This document shows positions 6,064 through 13,558 of a DNA stretch of 13,625 bases, one piece after another (positions within the stretch are counted from its first letter, which is position 1; the number at the start of each line of letters is the position of its first letter). The DNA comes from Gp6-AA40 sp050742535 (lineage in GTDB: Bacteria > Acidobacteriota > Vicinamibacteria > Vicinamibacterales > UBA2999). The DNA is taken from NCBI GenBank assembly GCA_050742535.1, contig JBOGIQ010000143.1, positions 1 through 13,625 of the forward strand, written 5' to 3'. Below the pieces are notes generated by a model. That model made no database searches. It was not told the origin of the DNA and saw only the letters and a list, made by a program, of their open reading frames with translations. Made by a program: the position numbers and the translations under genes.

Positions 6064-7722
6064 ATGCCCAGCTCGCTCTTGTGCGAAACCGTCACGGGCC
6101 GGTCGACGGCCGAACTCCGGATGGCGCGCGATGCCGCGGTCGCCGACATGGTCGAAGTGCGGCTGGACGGCGTCGCCGATCTGGACGTCGCGGGTGCGCT
6201 CGCGGGCCGCAGCAAGCCCGCCGTGGTGACCTGCCGTCCGCAGTGGGAAGGCGGCCGGTTCGCGGGGTCTGAGGAGGAGCGCCATCGCATCCTGGCCGAA
6301 GCGGTGTCGCTCGGCGCCGAGTTCGTAGACGTCGAGTGGGCCGCGCTGCATGCGATCCATAAGCCCGGCTTCGCCGACATCGTCGACCGCGCGCCTTCCC
6401 GCGTGGTCGTGTCGTCGCACGACTTCGACGGTGTCCCGCTCGACGTGGAAGCGCGCGCGCGCGACATGCGCAGCTACGGCGCAGCGGTGATCAAGATTGC
6501 CGTCATGCCACGGGCACTTCGCGACACGCTGCCGCTGCGGACAATCGCACGCGACGGCGACGCGGTGGTGGTGGGCATGGGGGACGCCGGGGTGCCGACG
6601 CGTCTGCTCGCCGCCCGCTTCGGCTCGCGGTGGAGCTACGCCGGCAACGGCGTCGCTCCGGGGCAGATTCCGGCCGAGCGCATGCTGTCGCAGTTCCGGT
6701 TTCACGATATTGGTCCGGCGACGCGCATCTTCGGCGTCGTCAGCTCGACGGCGATGCATTCCTTTTCGCCCGTCATGCATAACGCGGCGTTCGCGGCGGC
6801 CGCCATCGATGCCGTGTACGTGCCGCTGCAGACGACGGAGTTCGGCGACTTCGACGAATTTGCCGCGGCCCTCGGCATCGAAGGCGTCAGCGTGACGATT
6901 CCATTCAAGGGCGATGCGCTGCGGGCCGCGTCGGACGCCGACGATCTGACGCGCCAGGTGGGCGCCGCCAACACGCTCCGACGGCACAGCGGTCGTGGAC
7001 GTCACACAGATCGTGGACTCGACACAGATCGTGGCGCGGACCTTGTCAGGTCCGCGGCGGAGGCGAGCCTGACCCCGGGGTCCCCATCGCGCCCGCGCGA
7101 TGGGGTGGCGTGGCTCGCCCCACCATCAAGTGCCTGGGAGGCGACCAACACCGACGTCGCCGGATTCCTTGCACCGCTGGAGCAGGCGTTCGGCCGACCG
7201 CTTGCCGGTGCGCACGCGGCGGTCCTTGGCGGAGGCGGATCGGCGCGCGCCGTCGTCGTGGCGCTGCTGTCGCGCGGTGCCCGCGTGACGCTTCACACGC
7301 GCCGCCGCGAGCAGGCGGAAGCGGTGACCGGAGCCTTGCAGGTCAATCCGGCTGAAGCCGGACTCCACACTCCGGAGATCAATCCGGCTGAAGCCGGACG
7401 CCACACCGCCGAGATCGGCGAATGGCCGCTTCGGGATGGTTGGGATCTCCTGGTGAACTGCACGCCGCTTGGAAGTCCGACGATGAGGGACGAGTCGCCG
7501 CTGCCGGGCGGTCCGTTCGGCGGGCGGCTTGTGTACGACCTCACCTACGGCGCCGGCGAGTCCAGGCTCATTCGCGAGGCGCGTGAAGCGGGATGTCAGA
7601 CGCTCGACGGCCTGCCAATGCTGATTGCGCAGGCGGAGCGGCAGTTCGAATGGTGGACAGGGCGGCCGCCGCTGGCAGGGGTGATGCGGAACGCCGTCGA
7701 GCGGAGCGTCCGATGCACATAA
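6064..7722 (+). CDS. aroDE: Bifunctional 3-dehydroquinate dehydratase (type I) / shikimate dehydrogenase
   Basis: This 552-residue fusion catalyses two shikimate-pathway steps: 3-dehydroquinate to 3-dehydroshikimate, then NADPH-dependent reduction to shikimate. Residues 1-215 are a type I dehydratase with VEVRLD (30-35), catalytic His119 (SSHD) and Schiff-base Lys144 (VIKI). Residues 220-552 are the dehydrogenase: HSFSPVMHN (232-240), VTIPFKGD with Lys282, AANTL (301-305), NTDVAGF with Asp364, nucleotide loop LGGGGSARA (388-396), NCTPLG and DLTYG. Two in-frame repeat insertions (about 308-358 and 427-452) lengthen surface loops; all listed active-site residues remain. ATG 6064 lies 13 nt after GAAGAGG. 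A TTG at 6058 has a better 7-nt spacing and would add two residues. Later starts would remove the CETVTG strand. It is the first structural gene of the operon and overlaps trpE by 10 nt. Confidence 0.92.
   Translation: MPSSLLCETVTGRSTAELRMARDAAVADMVEVRLDGVADLDVAGALAGRSKPAVVTCRPQWEGGRFAGSEEERHRILAEAVSLGAEFVDVEWAALHAIHKPGFADIVDRAPSRVVVSSHDFDGVPLDVEARARDMRSYGAAVIKIAVMPRALRDTLPLRTIARDGDAVVVGMGDAGVPTRLLAARFGSRWSYAGNGVAPGQIPAERMLSQFRFHDIGPATRIFGVVSSTAMHSFSPVMHNAAFAAAAIDAVYVPLQTTEFGDFDEFAAALGIEGVSVTIPFKGDALRAASDADDLTRQVGAANTLRRHSGRGRHTDRGLDTDRGADLVRSAAEASLTPGSPSRPRDGVAWLAPPSSAWEATNTDVAGFLAPLEQAFGRPLAGAHAAVLGGGGSARAVVVALLSRGARVTLHTRRREQAEAVTGALQVNPAEAGLHTPEINPAEAGRHTAEIGEWPLRDGWDLLVNCTPLGSPTMRDESPLPGGPFGGRLVYDLTYGAGESRLIREAREAGCQTLDGLPMLIAQAERQFEWWTGRPPLAGVMRNAVERSVRCT
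6993..7120 (+). repeat. In-frame palindromic insertion inside the shikimate dehydrogenase domain
   Basis: Between the conserved NTL and NTD motifs, usually about 10 residues apart, lie 56 residues rich in repeats. TCGTGGAC recurs at 6993 and 7011 and TCGTGG at 7029 (18-nt period). Hairpin arms CGCGGACCT/AGGTCCGCG are at 7035-7043 and 7048-7056. GACCCCGGGGTC (7071-7082) is a perfect palindrome. CCCCATCGCG (7082-7091) pairs with CGCGATGGGG (7096-7105). GGCGAGCC (7062-7069) pairs with GGCTCGCC (7112-7119), enclosing the inner structures. The frame stays open across all of it. This suggests a small palindromic element inserted into the gene. Confidence 0.65.
7343..7414 (+). repeat. Two in-frame 36-nt tandem repeats with a palindromic core in aroDE
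   Basis: Copies start at 7343 and 7379; the first 28 nt of each match at 27 positions. Each contains TCCGGCTGAAGCCGGA, a 7-bp inverted repeat around GA. They encode two 12-residue repeats, NPAEAGLHTPEI and NPAEAGRHTAEI, in a loop of the NADP-binding domain before NCTPLG. The low divergence points to recent insertion or duplication. This may be a dispersed repeat of this genome; copies elsewhere cannot be seen here. Confidence 0.7.
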
Positions 7723-9179
7723 CGAGCTTCGACGAATTCAAGGATCTGGCGCAGCGCGGAACGTTCGTCCCGGTTTACAAGGAGATCGTCGCCGACATGC
7801 TGACGCCGGTCTCGGCCTTCCTCAAGATCGCCGAGCACTCGGATTATGCGTTTCTGCTGGAATCGGTGGAAGGCGGCGAACAGGTCGCGCGCTACTCGTT
7901 CCTCGGGAAGGATCCGTTTCTGATCCTGCGCGCGCGCGGCGACAAGACGGTCGTCGATCGCGCCGGCCAGCGGTCGGAATCGGACAAGCCGTTCATCGCC
8001 ACGCTGCGCGAGCTGATGGCGGGATTCCACGCGCCGTTCGTGCCCGGGCTGCCGCGCTTTACCGGCGGCGCGGTGGGATACCTCGGCTACGACGCCGCCG
8101 CGTGGTTCGAACCGGTCGAGCTTCAATCGATGACCGACGAGTCGGATGAAGCCGGATTCATGCTCTTCGACACCGTCCTGGCGTTCGACCACGTCCGGCA
8201 CCGGATCCTCATCATTGCGAACGCCAGAATCACCGGCGATGAAGACCTCGAGTCGCTGTATCAGTTCGCGTGCGCGCGAATCGATTTCGTCGAGCGCGAG
8301 CTGGACCGGGCGTTGTCGAAGACCTCCGCGCGCGACGGGTCGGCGCTGGACGTCTCGTCGAACGTCTCGCGGGATCAGTTCGAACAGATGGTGCGGACGG
8401 CGAAGGAGTACATCGCCGCGGGCGACATCTACCAGGTCGTGCTGTCTCAGCGCTTCGAAGCCGCGCTGAACGCCGACCCGTTCACCGTCTACCGCGCCCT
8501 CCGTCATGTGAACCCGTCGCCGTACATGTACTTCCTCCGTGTCGGCGATCGGTCGATTGTCGGGTCGTCGCCGGAGATGCTGGTCCGCGTCGAAGGCCGG
8601 CGGATGCAGACGCATCCGATCGCCGGAACGCGGCCGCGCGGCCGGACCGAGGACGAGGACACGCGACTGGCGGAGGAGCTCAAGCGCAATGAAAAGGAAC
8701 GCGCGGAGCATGTGATGCTGGTGGACCTGGGGCGCAACGATCTTGGCCGCGTGTCAGCCTATGGATCGGTCAGGGTGCCGACCTATATGACGGTCGAGCG
8801 CTATTCGCATGTGATGCATCTGGTCTCCGTCGTCGAAGGGAAGCTCGACGACAAGCACGATCGGCTGGACGCGCTGGTTGCGTGCTTTCCCGCCGGGACG
8901 GTGTCGGGAGCGCCGAAGGTTCGCGCGATGGAGATCATTGCCGAACTGGAGAACGGGCGGCGGGGCGTGTATGCCGGAGCCGTCGGCTACCTTGACTTCG
9001 CAGGCAACCTGGATTTCTGCATCACAATCCGGACGGTGCTCATCGAGAACGGCCGCGCCTATGTGCAGGCTGGCGCCGGCATCGTCGCGGACTCCAACCC
9101 GACGGCGGAGTACGAGGAAACACGGGACAAGGCGCGCGCCGTCATCCGCGCGCTGGAGCTGGCGCAGGCTGGATTGTAG
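7713..9179 (+). CDS. trpE: Anthranilate synthase component I
   Basis: This 488-residue protein converts chorismate plus ammonia (delivered by TrpG) to anthranilate, the committed step to tryptophan. The N-terminal domain carries the LLES motif (48-51), tied in TrpE proteins to feedback inhibition by tryptophan. The chorismate-binding domain (about 220-480) has PIAGTRPRG (302-310), DLGRNDLGRV (338-347), FPAGTVSGAPK (392-402) and YVQAGAGIVADSNP (450-463). The Thr in PIAGTR and adjacency to trpG and trpD favour TrpE over PabB. The length is close to that of other TrpE proteins. ATG 7713 overlaps the aroDE stop by 10 nt, implying translational coupling. The open frame extends upstream to 7593 but only inside aroDE. 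Confidence 0.95.
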   Translation: MHITSFDEFKDLAQRGTFVPVYKEIVADMLTPVSAFLKIAEHSDYAFLLESVEGGEQVARYSFLGKDPFLILRARGDKTVVDRAGQRSESDKPFIATLRELMAGFHAPFVPGLPRFTGGAVGYLGYDAAAWFEPVELQSMTDESDEAGFMLFDTVLAFDHVRHRILIIANARITGDEDLESLYQFACARIDFVERELDRALSKTSARDGSALDVSSNVSRDQFEQMVRTAKEYIAAGDIYQVVLSQRFEAALNADPFTVYRALRHVNPSPYMYFLRVGDRSIVGSSPEMLVRVEGRRMQTHPIAGTRPRGRTEDEDTRLAEELKRNEKERAEHVMLVDLGRNDLGRVSAYGSVRVPTYMTVERYSHVMHLVSVVEGKLDDKHDRLDALVACFPAGTVSGAPKVRAMEIIAELENGRRGVYAGAVGYLDFAGNLDFCITIRTVLIENGRAYVQAGAGIVADSNPTAEYEETRDKARAVIRALELAQAGL

Positions 9180-9222
9180 GCCGGGTCCCGCGCCGCGCAG
9201 GGTTGACCGGCGCGGACCCGGC
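9180..9222 (+). repeat. Intercistronic hairpin between trpE and trpG
   Basis: GCCGGGTCC (9180-9188) pairs with GGACCCGGC (9214-9222). After one bulged C the stem continues with GCGCCG (9190-9195) against CGGCGC (9208-9213). Together this makes 15 pairs around a 12-nt loop. No T tract follows (gaagaaaaa), so it is not an intrinsic terminator. It sits 1 nt after the trpE stop and ends 10 nt before the trpG ATG, so it could affect mRNA stability or trpG initiation, or be a REP-like repeat. Confidence 0.6.
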
Positions 9223-9232
9223 GAAGAAAAAC

Positions 9233-9799
9233 ATGATTCTCGTCATCGACAACTACGATTCGTTTACCTACAACCTCGTGCAGTACCTCGGCGAGCTCGG
9301 CGCGGAGCTGCGCGTCCGCCGCAACGACCAGGTGACCGTCGGCGAGATCGAAGCCATGGCGCCCGAGCAGATTCTCATTTCGCCGGGGCCCGGACGCCCG
9401 GAAGACGCCGGGATCTCCGTTGACGTGATTCGCCGCTTTGGCCCGAGCGTGCCGATCCTCGGCGTCTGTCTCGGGCATCAGGCAATCGGCGTGGTGTACG
9501 GAGGAACCGTGTGCCGGGCCGCTACGCCGATGCACGGCAAGACGTCGACGGTCGTGCACGACGGCAAGGGCCTCTTTCACGGCATCACCGAGCCCTTTCT
9601 CGCGGGCCGCTATCATTCGCTCGTCATCGCGAACGACCATCTGCCGAACGAGCTCGAGGTGGCGGCGCGGACGCGCGAGGACGACACGATCATGGCCGTG
9701 CGCCATCGCGCGTATCCGGTTCACGGAGTGCAGTTTCATCCGGAGTCGGTCCTGACCGACGAAGGCCGCCGCATCCTTCGGAACTTCCTCGATTTTTAG
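9233..9799 (+). CDS. trpG: Anthranilate synthase component II, glutamine amidotransferase
   Basis: This 188-residue class I glutamine amidotransferase releases ammonia from glutamine for TrpE. It has the N-terminal MILVIDNYDSFTYNLVQYLG signature, the oxyanion region SPGPGRPEDAG (50-60), nucleophile Cys79 (ILGVCLGHQAIG), and His169 and Glu171 in VHGVQFHPESVL. The length is normal for TrpG. PabA proteins look alike and one protein may serve both pathways, but placement between trpE and trpD supports TrpG. ATG 9233 is chosen because it starts the conserved DNYDSF strand; a TTG at 9203 would add ten unconserved residues from within the intercistronic hairpin. The ribosome binding site is weak (GAAG). 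It is followed by a 107-nt gap, the longest inside the operon. Confidence 0.93.
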   Translation: MILVIDNYDSFTYNLVQYLGELGAELRVRRNDQVTVGEIEAMAPEQILISPGPGRPEDAGISVDVIRRFGPSVPILGVCLGHQAIGVVYGGTVCRAATPMHGKTSTVVHDGKGLFHGITEPFLAGRYHSLVIANDHLPNELEVAARTREDDTIMAVRHRAYPVHGVQFHPESVLTDEGRRILRNFLDF

Positions 9800-9906
9800 T
9801 GGTGCGTATGAACTGGAAGAGTACCCCGGGCAACCAGCTTCGACGACGGACATCCGGGCGCGACAACGGCGCGGCCGGTACTGCGGCTCGAAAGACGTAG
9901 CACGAG

Positions 9907-10932
9907 ATGTTTACTTCGCTTATCGAAAAGCTCGTGCGCCATGAGGACTTGACGGCTGATGAGGCCGCGGCCGCCATGCAGCAGGTCATGGACGGCGCGG
10001 CGCCGCCGGCCGCGCTGGCCGGGCTTCTGTCCGCCCTGGCGATGAAAGGCGAGAGGCCGTCGGAGATCGTCGGCTTCGCCAGGACGATGCGGGCAAATGC
10101 CGTCAAACTCTCGAAACCGCCGGGAGATGTGTTCGACACGTGCGGCACCGGGGGCGATCGCTCCGGCACCTTCAACATCTCGTCGGCCGCAGCGCTGGTG
10201 GTCGCCGCCTGCGGCGTCAGGGTCGCGAAGCACGGCAACCGGTCGGTCTCGAGCCGATGCGGCAGCGCCGACGTGTTCGAGCAGCTCGGGGTCAACGTGG
10301 CAGCGTCGCCGGCCGTCGTGGAGCGGACGCTGCACGATGCGGGCATCGCATTCTTCTTCGCGCCCACGTTTCATCCGTCCATGAAGCACGCCGGGCCGAC
10401 GCGCCGCGAGCTGGGAATCCGCACCGCATTCAATCTGCTCGGTCCGCTGACGAACCCCGCCGGCGCGTCACGGCAGATCGTCGGCGTGCCGAAGTCCGAG
10501 CTGACGGAACTGCTCGCGCGGGCGCTGATGCTGCTCGGATCGGCGCGCGCCTGGGTCGTACATGGGGCGGACGGCATCGACGAGATTTCGACCACGGGCT
10601 ACACGAAGGTGTCGGAATGCCGGGACGGCGCCGTGCACACGTTCTACGTCCACCCGGCGGACTTCGGGTTCCAGAAGGCCGCGCCTGAGGAGTTGAAAGG
10701 CGGAGACGCGGCTGCCAATGCCGCCATCGTGCGCCGGATTCTCGACGGCGAGCGCGGTGCGCCGCGGGACGTCGTCGTGCTGAATGCAGGGGCAGCACTG
10801 TTTGTCGCCGGTCGTGCCGACTCGGTTTCGGTGGGAGTGAAGCTGGCCGGTCAAGCGCTCGATTCCGGAGCGGCCAGGACGACGCTCGATCGCATGGTCG
10901 AGCACTCGCAGGCGTCGGAGGTCGTCGCGTGA
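9907..10932 (+). CDS. trpD: Anthranilate phosphoribosyltransferase
   Basis: This 341-residue enzyme joins anthranilate to PRPP, giving N-(5-phosphoribosyl)anthranilate. The signature motifs are intact: GTGGD (80-84) and NISSAAALV at the PRPP site, KHGNRSVSSRCGSAD (108-122), HPSMKHAGP (156-164) and RRELGIRTAFNLLGPLTNP (166-184). The length is typical for the family, and TrpD is not fused to TrpG here. The start at ATG 9907 gives the family-like MFTSLIEKLVRHEDLTADEA opening. It has only a weak ribosome binding site, which is notable because trpG ends 107 nt upstream and direct coupling is unlikely. The stop overlaps trpC by 4 nt (GTGA). Confidence 0.95.
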   Translation: MFTSLIEKLVRHEDLTADEAAAAMQQVMDGAAPPAALAGLLSALAMKGERPSEIVGFARTMRANAVKLSKPPGDVFDTCGTGGDRSGTFNISSAAALVVAACGVRVAKHGNRSVSSRCGSADVFEQLGVNVAASPAVVERTLHDAGIAFFFAPTFHPSMKHAGPTRRELGIRTAFNLLGPLTNPAGASRQIVGVPKSELTELLARALMLLGSARAWVVHGADGIDEISTTGYTKVSECRDGAVHTFYVHPADFGFQKAAPEELKGGDAAANAAIVRRILDGERGAPRDVVVLNAGAALFVAGRADSVSVGVKLAGQALDSGAARTTLDRMVEHSQASEVVA

Positions 10933-11726
10933 CCGCACCTGACCTCCTTCGAACGATCGTCGCCGCGACCGAGCGGATCGTCGAGATCCGCCGCGAGCGC
11001 GCGCCAATCGCAGACCTCGAACGGCGTGCCGCGGCGGCCAATCCGCGCGGGTCGCTGTTCGAGTCGGCGCTCGGCGGGGCCGGCCGGGTCAACGTCATTG
11101 CCGAGTGCAAGCGGCGCTCGCCGTCGCGCGGCGTGCTCGCGACAACCTACGACCCGGTCGCGATCGCACGCCAGTACGAAGCGGGCGGCGCCGCGGCTAT
11201 TTCGGTGCTGACGGAACCGACGTTCTTCGACGGCGCCCTGGATCACCTCACCGCGGTTCGTGCCGCGGTCGGCGTTCCCCTTCTGCGCAAAGACTTCATT
11301 GTCGACGACTATCAACTCCTCGAGGCGCGGGCAGCCGGCGCGGACGCAGTGCTCCTGATTGTGGCGGCGCTGGAGCAGCGCGCGCTCGGCCACCTGCAGC
11401 AGCGCGCCGCGGAGCTCGGGCTCGCCACGCTCGTCGAGGTTCATGACCAGGAAGAGCTCGCGCGGGCACTTGACAGCGATGCGCGGCTGATTGGCGTGAA
11501 CAACAGAAACCTCCGGACGCTGGCGGTGGATGTCGAGGCCTCGTATCGGCTTGCCGGACAGATCCCGGCGAACGTCGTCGGAGTGAGCGAAAGCGGCCTG
11601 CAGTCACGTGCGGATCTCGAGAAGCTGGCTGCGGCGGGTTATCGGGCGTTTCTGATCGGCGAGCGGTTCATGACAGACAGCAATCCCGCTGCAGCCATTC
11701 GCGAGCTGATCTCGGTGAGCGTGTAA
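10929..11726 (+). CDS. trpC: Indole-3-glycerol phosphate synthase
   Basis: This 265-residue single-domain (beta/alpha)8 enzyme closes the indole ring from carboxyphenylamino-deoxyribulose phosphate. The conserved sites are IAECKRRSPSRG with Glu59 and Lys61, LLRKDFIVD with Lys121, LVEVHDQEEL with Glu170, GVNNRNLRTL with the Asn pair 191-192, and VSESGL (219-224). The start is GTG 10929, overlapping the trpD stop, with a strong GGAGG at 10917-10921 and 7-nt spacing. It is not fused to TrpF, unlike the enterobacterial enzyme. trpF begins 3 nt after its stop. Confidence 0.95.
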   Translation: MTAPDLLRTIVAATERIVEIRRERAPIADLERRAAAANPRGSLFESALGGAGRVNVIAECKRRSPSRGVLATTYDPVAIARQYEAGGAAAISVLTEPTFFDGALDHLTAVRAAVGVPLLRKDFIVDDYQLLEARAAGADAVLLIVAALEQRALGHLQQRAAELGLATLVEVHDQEELARALDSDARLIGVNNRNLRTLAVDVEASYRLAGQIPANVVGVSESGLQSRADLEKLAAAGYRAFLIGERFMTDSNPAAAIRELISVSV

Positions 11727-11729
11727 CGA

Positions 11730-12344
11730 ATGTTCGTGAAAGTGTGCGGAATCACCCGGAGAGAAGACGCGCTGCACGCAGTGGAGCACGGGGCGACCGC
11801 GCTGGGGTTTGTGTTCTGGCCGCGCAGTCCGCGCCGCGTCGATCCCGATGTCGTCGCCGGGATCGTTGGAGAGTTACCGCAGACCGTGATCACGGCGGGG
11901 GTGTTCGTCAACGAGACCAGCGAAGGGATTGCCCGGACGATGGAGAGGGCGCGTTTGACGCACGTGCAACTGCACGGCGACGAGCCGGTCAGCTACGGCG
12001 AGGTGCTGCCCTGGCCGATCCTGCGTTCGGTCACGCTCGACACGTCGGCGGCCATCGTCGCCGAGTGGCCGGCAGAGACGACGCTGCTTCTGGATGCGGC
12101 CGACCCGGAACGGCGCGGCGGGACCGGTCAGGCGGTTGACTGGGCGAAGGCCGCGACGCTCGCGCGCCGGCGCCGTGTCGTGCTCGCCGGTGGGCTGACG
12201 CCGGAAAACGTCGAGGAGGCGATTGCGGCCGTGCGCCCATACGGAATCGATGTGTCGTCCGGCGTCGAAGACGCGCCGGGACTGAAAAACACAGAGAAGG
12301 TCTCGCGGTTTCTCGCCAACGCGCTGAAGGCGATGGAGAAGTGA
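11730..12344 (+). CDS. trpF: Phosphoribosylanthranilate isomerase
   Basis: This 204-residue TIM-barrel enzyme catalyses the Amadori rearrangement of phosphoribosylanthranilate, supplying TrpC. The catalytic Cys6 is in KVCGIT and the general acid Asp122 is in LLLDA. The phosphate-binding segments GGTG (130-133), LAGGLTPENV (152-161) and GIDVSSGVE (172-180) are conserved. The length is normal. It begins 3 nt after trpC, and its TGA shares its last base with the trpB ATG. The order trpC-trpF-trpB means the substrate flow TrpF to TrpC is the reverse of gene order, which is common in trp operons. Confidence 0.95.
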   Translation: MFVKVCGITRREDALHAVEHGATALGFVFWPRSPRRVDPDVVAGIVGELPQTVITAGVFVNETSEGIARTMERARLTHVQLHGDEPVSYGEVLPWPILRSVTLDTSAAIVAEWPAETTLLLDAADPERRGGTGQAVDWAKAATLARRRRVVLAGGLTPENVEEAIAAVRPYGIDVSSGVEDAPGLKNTEKVSRFLANALKAMEK

Positions 12345-13558
12345 TGAGTACTGCTACCGCAGAACAAGCGCTGTTCGGGCGCCGCGATCCGGATGCACGC
12401 GGCTACTTCGGCGAATACGGTGGGCGGTTCGTGCCCGAGACGCTCGTGGCGCCGATCGAAGAGCTGACGGCCGGGTATCTGGCGGTGCGGGCGGATCCCT
12501 CCTTTCAGGAAGAGCTCGCGCGTCTCCTGACGCATTACGTCGGACGCCCGACGCCGCTGTATGAAGCGACGCGCCTTGCCGCCGGCACGCGCGTCCGCGT
12601 TTTTCTGAAGCGCGAGGATCTGACGCACACCGGCGCGCACAAGATCAACAACTCGCTTGGCCAGGGACTGCTGGCGAAGCGCATGAAGAAGACGCGCGTC
12701 GTCGCGGAGACGGGCGCAGGGCAGCACGGCGTGGCCACCGCCGCCGCCTGCGCGCTCCTCGGGCTCGAATGCGTTGTCTATATGGGCGCAGAAGACATGC
12801 GCCGTCAGGCCCTCAACGTCGTGCGCATGCGGCTGATGGGTGCCGACGTACGGCAGGTCGATGCCGGCAGCCGGACGTTGAAGGACGCAATCAACGAGGC
12901 GATGCGCGACTGGGTGGCGAACGTCCACGACACCTACTACCTGCTCGGCTCCGCGCTCGGCCCACACCCGTATCCGCTGATGGTGCGCGAGTTCCAGTCG
13001 GTGATCGGCCGCGAGGCGCGGCGGCAGATCGTCGACCAGGCCGGGCGGCTTCCGGACATCGTCGTCGCGTGTGTCGGCGGCGGCAGCAACGCCATCGGAA
13101 TCTTCGATGGCTTCGTCGACGACAAAGAGATTCGGCTGATCGGCGTGGAAGCGGGCGGTGAGCGGATTGCGCCCGGCCGCCACGCGGCGCGTTTCGCGGG
13201 CGGCAGTGCCGGCGTGCTGCAGGGAACGCGCACGTTCATCCTTCAGGACGAGGCGGGCAACATCGAGCTGACGCATTCGATTTCGGCCGGACTCGATTAC
13301 CCCGCCGTCGGGCCGGAACACGCGTGGCTGCGTGGGCTCGGACGAACGGAATATGCCTTCGTCACCGACGAGCAGGCGCTCGAGGGTTTCAAGCGGCTCG
13401 CGCGCAGCGAAGGGATTCTGCCCGCCCTCGAGTCCGCGCACGCGATCGCGTACACCGTCGGGCTGATCCAGGACGTCCCCGACGGCACCGTCGTGCTCGT
13501 CAATCTATCCGGTCGCGGGGACAAGGACGTGCAGACCGTTGCGGAGGCGCTCCGATGA
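12344..13558 (+). CDS. trpB: Tryptophan synthase beta chain
   Basis: This 404-residue PLP enzyme condenses indole with serine, the last step of the pathway. It has the TrpB1-type opening GYFGEYGGRFVPETL (20-34), PLP Lys100 in HTGAHKINNSLGQ, catalytic Glu122 in AETGAGQHG, phosphate loop GGGSNAIG (245-252), HSISAGLDYPAVGPEH (311-326) and NLSGRGDKD (387-395). ATG 12344 is preferred over a GTG at 12341: it overlaps the trpF stop by one base (TGATG) and has GGAG at 12335-12338. It should form the alpha2-beta2 complex with TrpA, whose gene starts inside the trpB stop. Confidence 0.96.
   Translation: MSTATAEQALFGRRDPDARGYFGEYGGRFVPETLVAPIEELTAGYLAVRADPSFQEELARLLTHYVGRPTPLYEATRLAAGTRVRVFLKREDLTHTGAHKINNSLGQGLLAKRMKKTRVVAETGAGQHGVATAAACALLGLECVVYMGAEDMRRQALNVVRMRLMGADVRQVDAGSRTLKDAINEAMRDWVANVHDTYYLLGSALGPHPYPLMVREFQSVIGREARRQIVDQAGRLPDIVVACVGGGSNAIGIFDGFVDDKEIRLIGVEAGGERIAPGRHAARFAGGSAGVLQGTRTFILQDEAGNIELTHSISAGLDYPAVGPEHAWLRGLGRTEYAFVTDEQALEGFKRLARSEGILPALESAHAIAYTVGLIQDVPDGTVVLVNLSGRGDKDVQTVAEALR

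Noticed and set aside
5940..6272. 110-codon + strand ORF starting at TTG 5940 and running into aroDE
   Set aside because: It is in another frame from both the Trp leader and aroDE, shows no family motif, and would read through the terminator hairpin.
9808..9900. 30-codon basic ORF in the trpG-trpD gap
   Set aside because: No ribosome binding site, only one Trp codon, no terminator or alternative hairpin after it, and no recognisable family; probably chance, though it is the only ORF in that gap.
12128..13441. 437-codon minus-strand ORF opposite trpF and trpB
   Set aside because: The + strand here encodes unmistakable TrpF and TrpB; the reverse frame has no recognisable domain.
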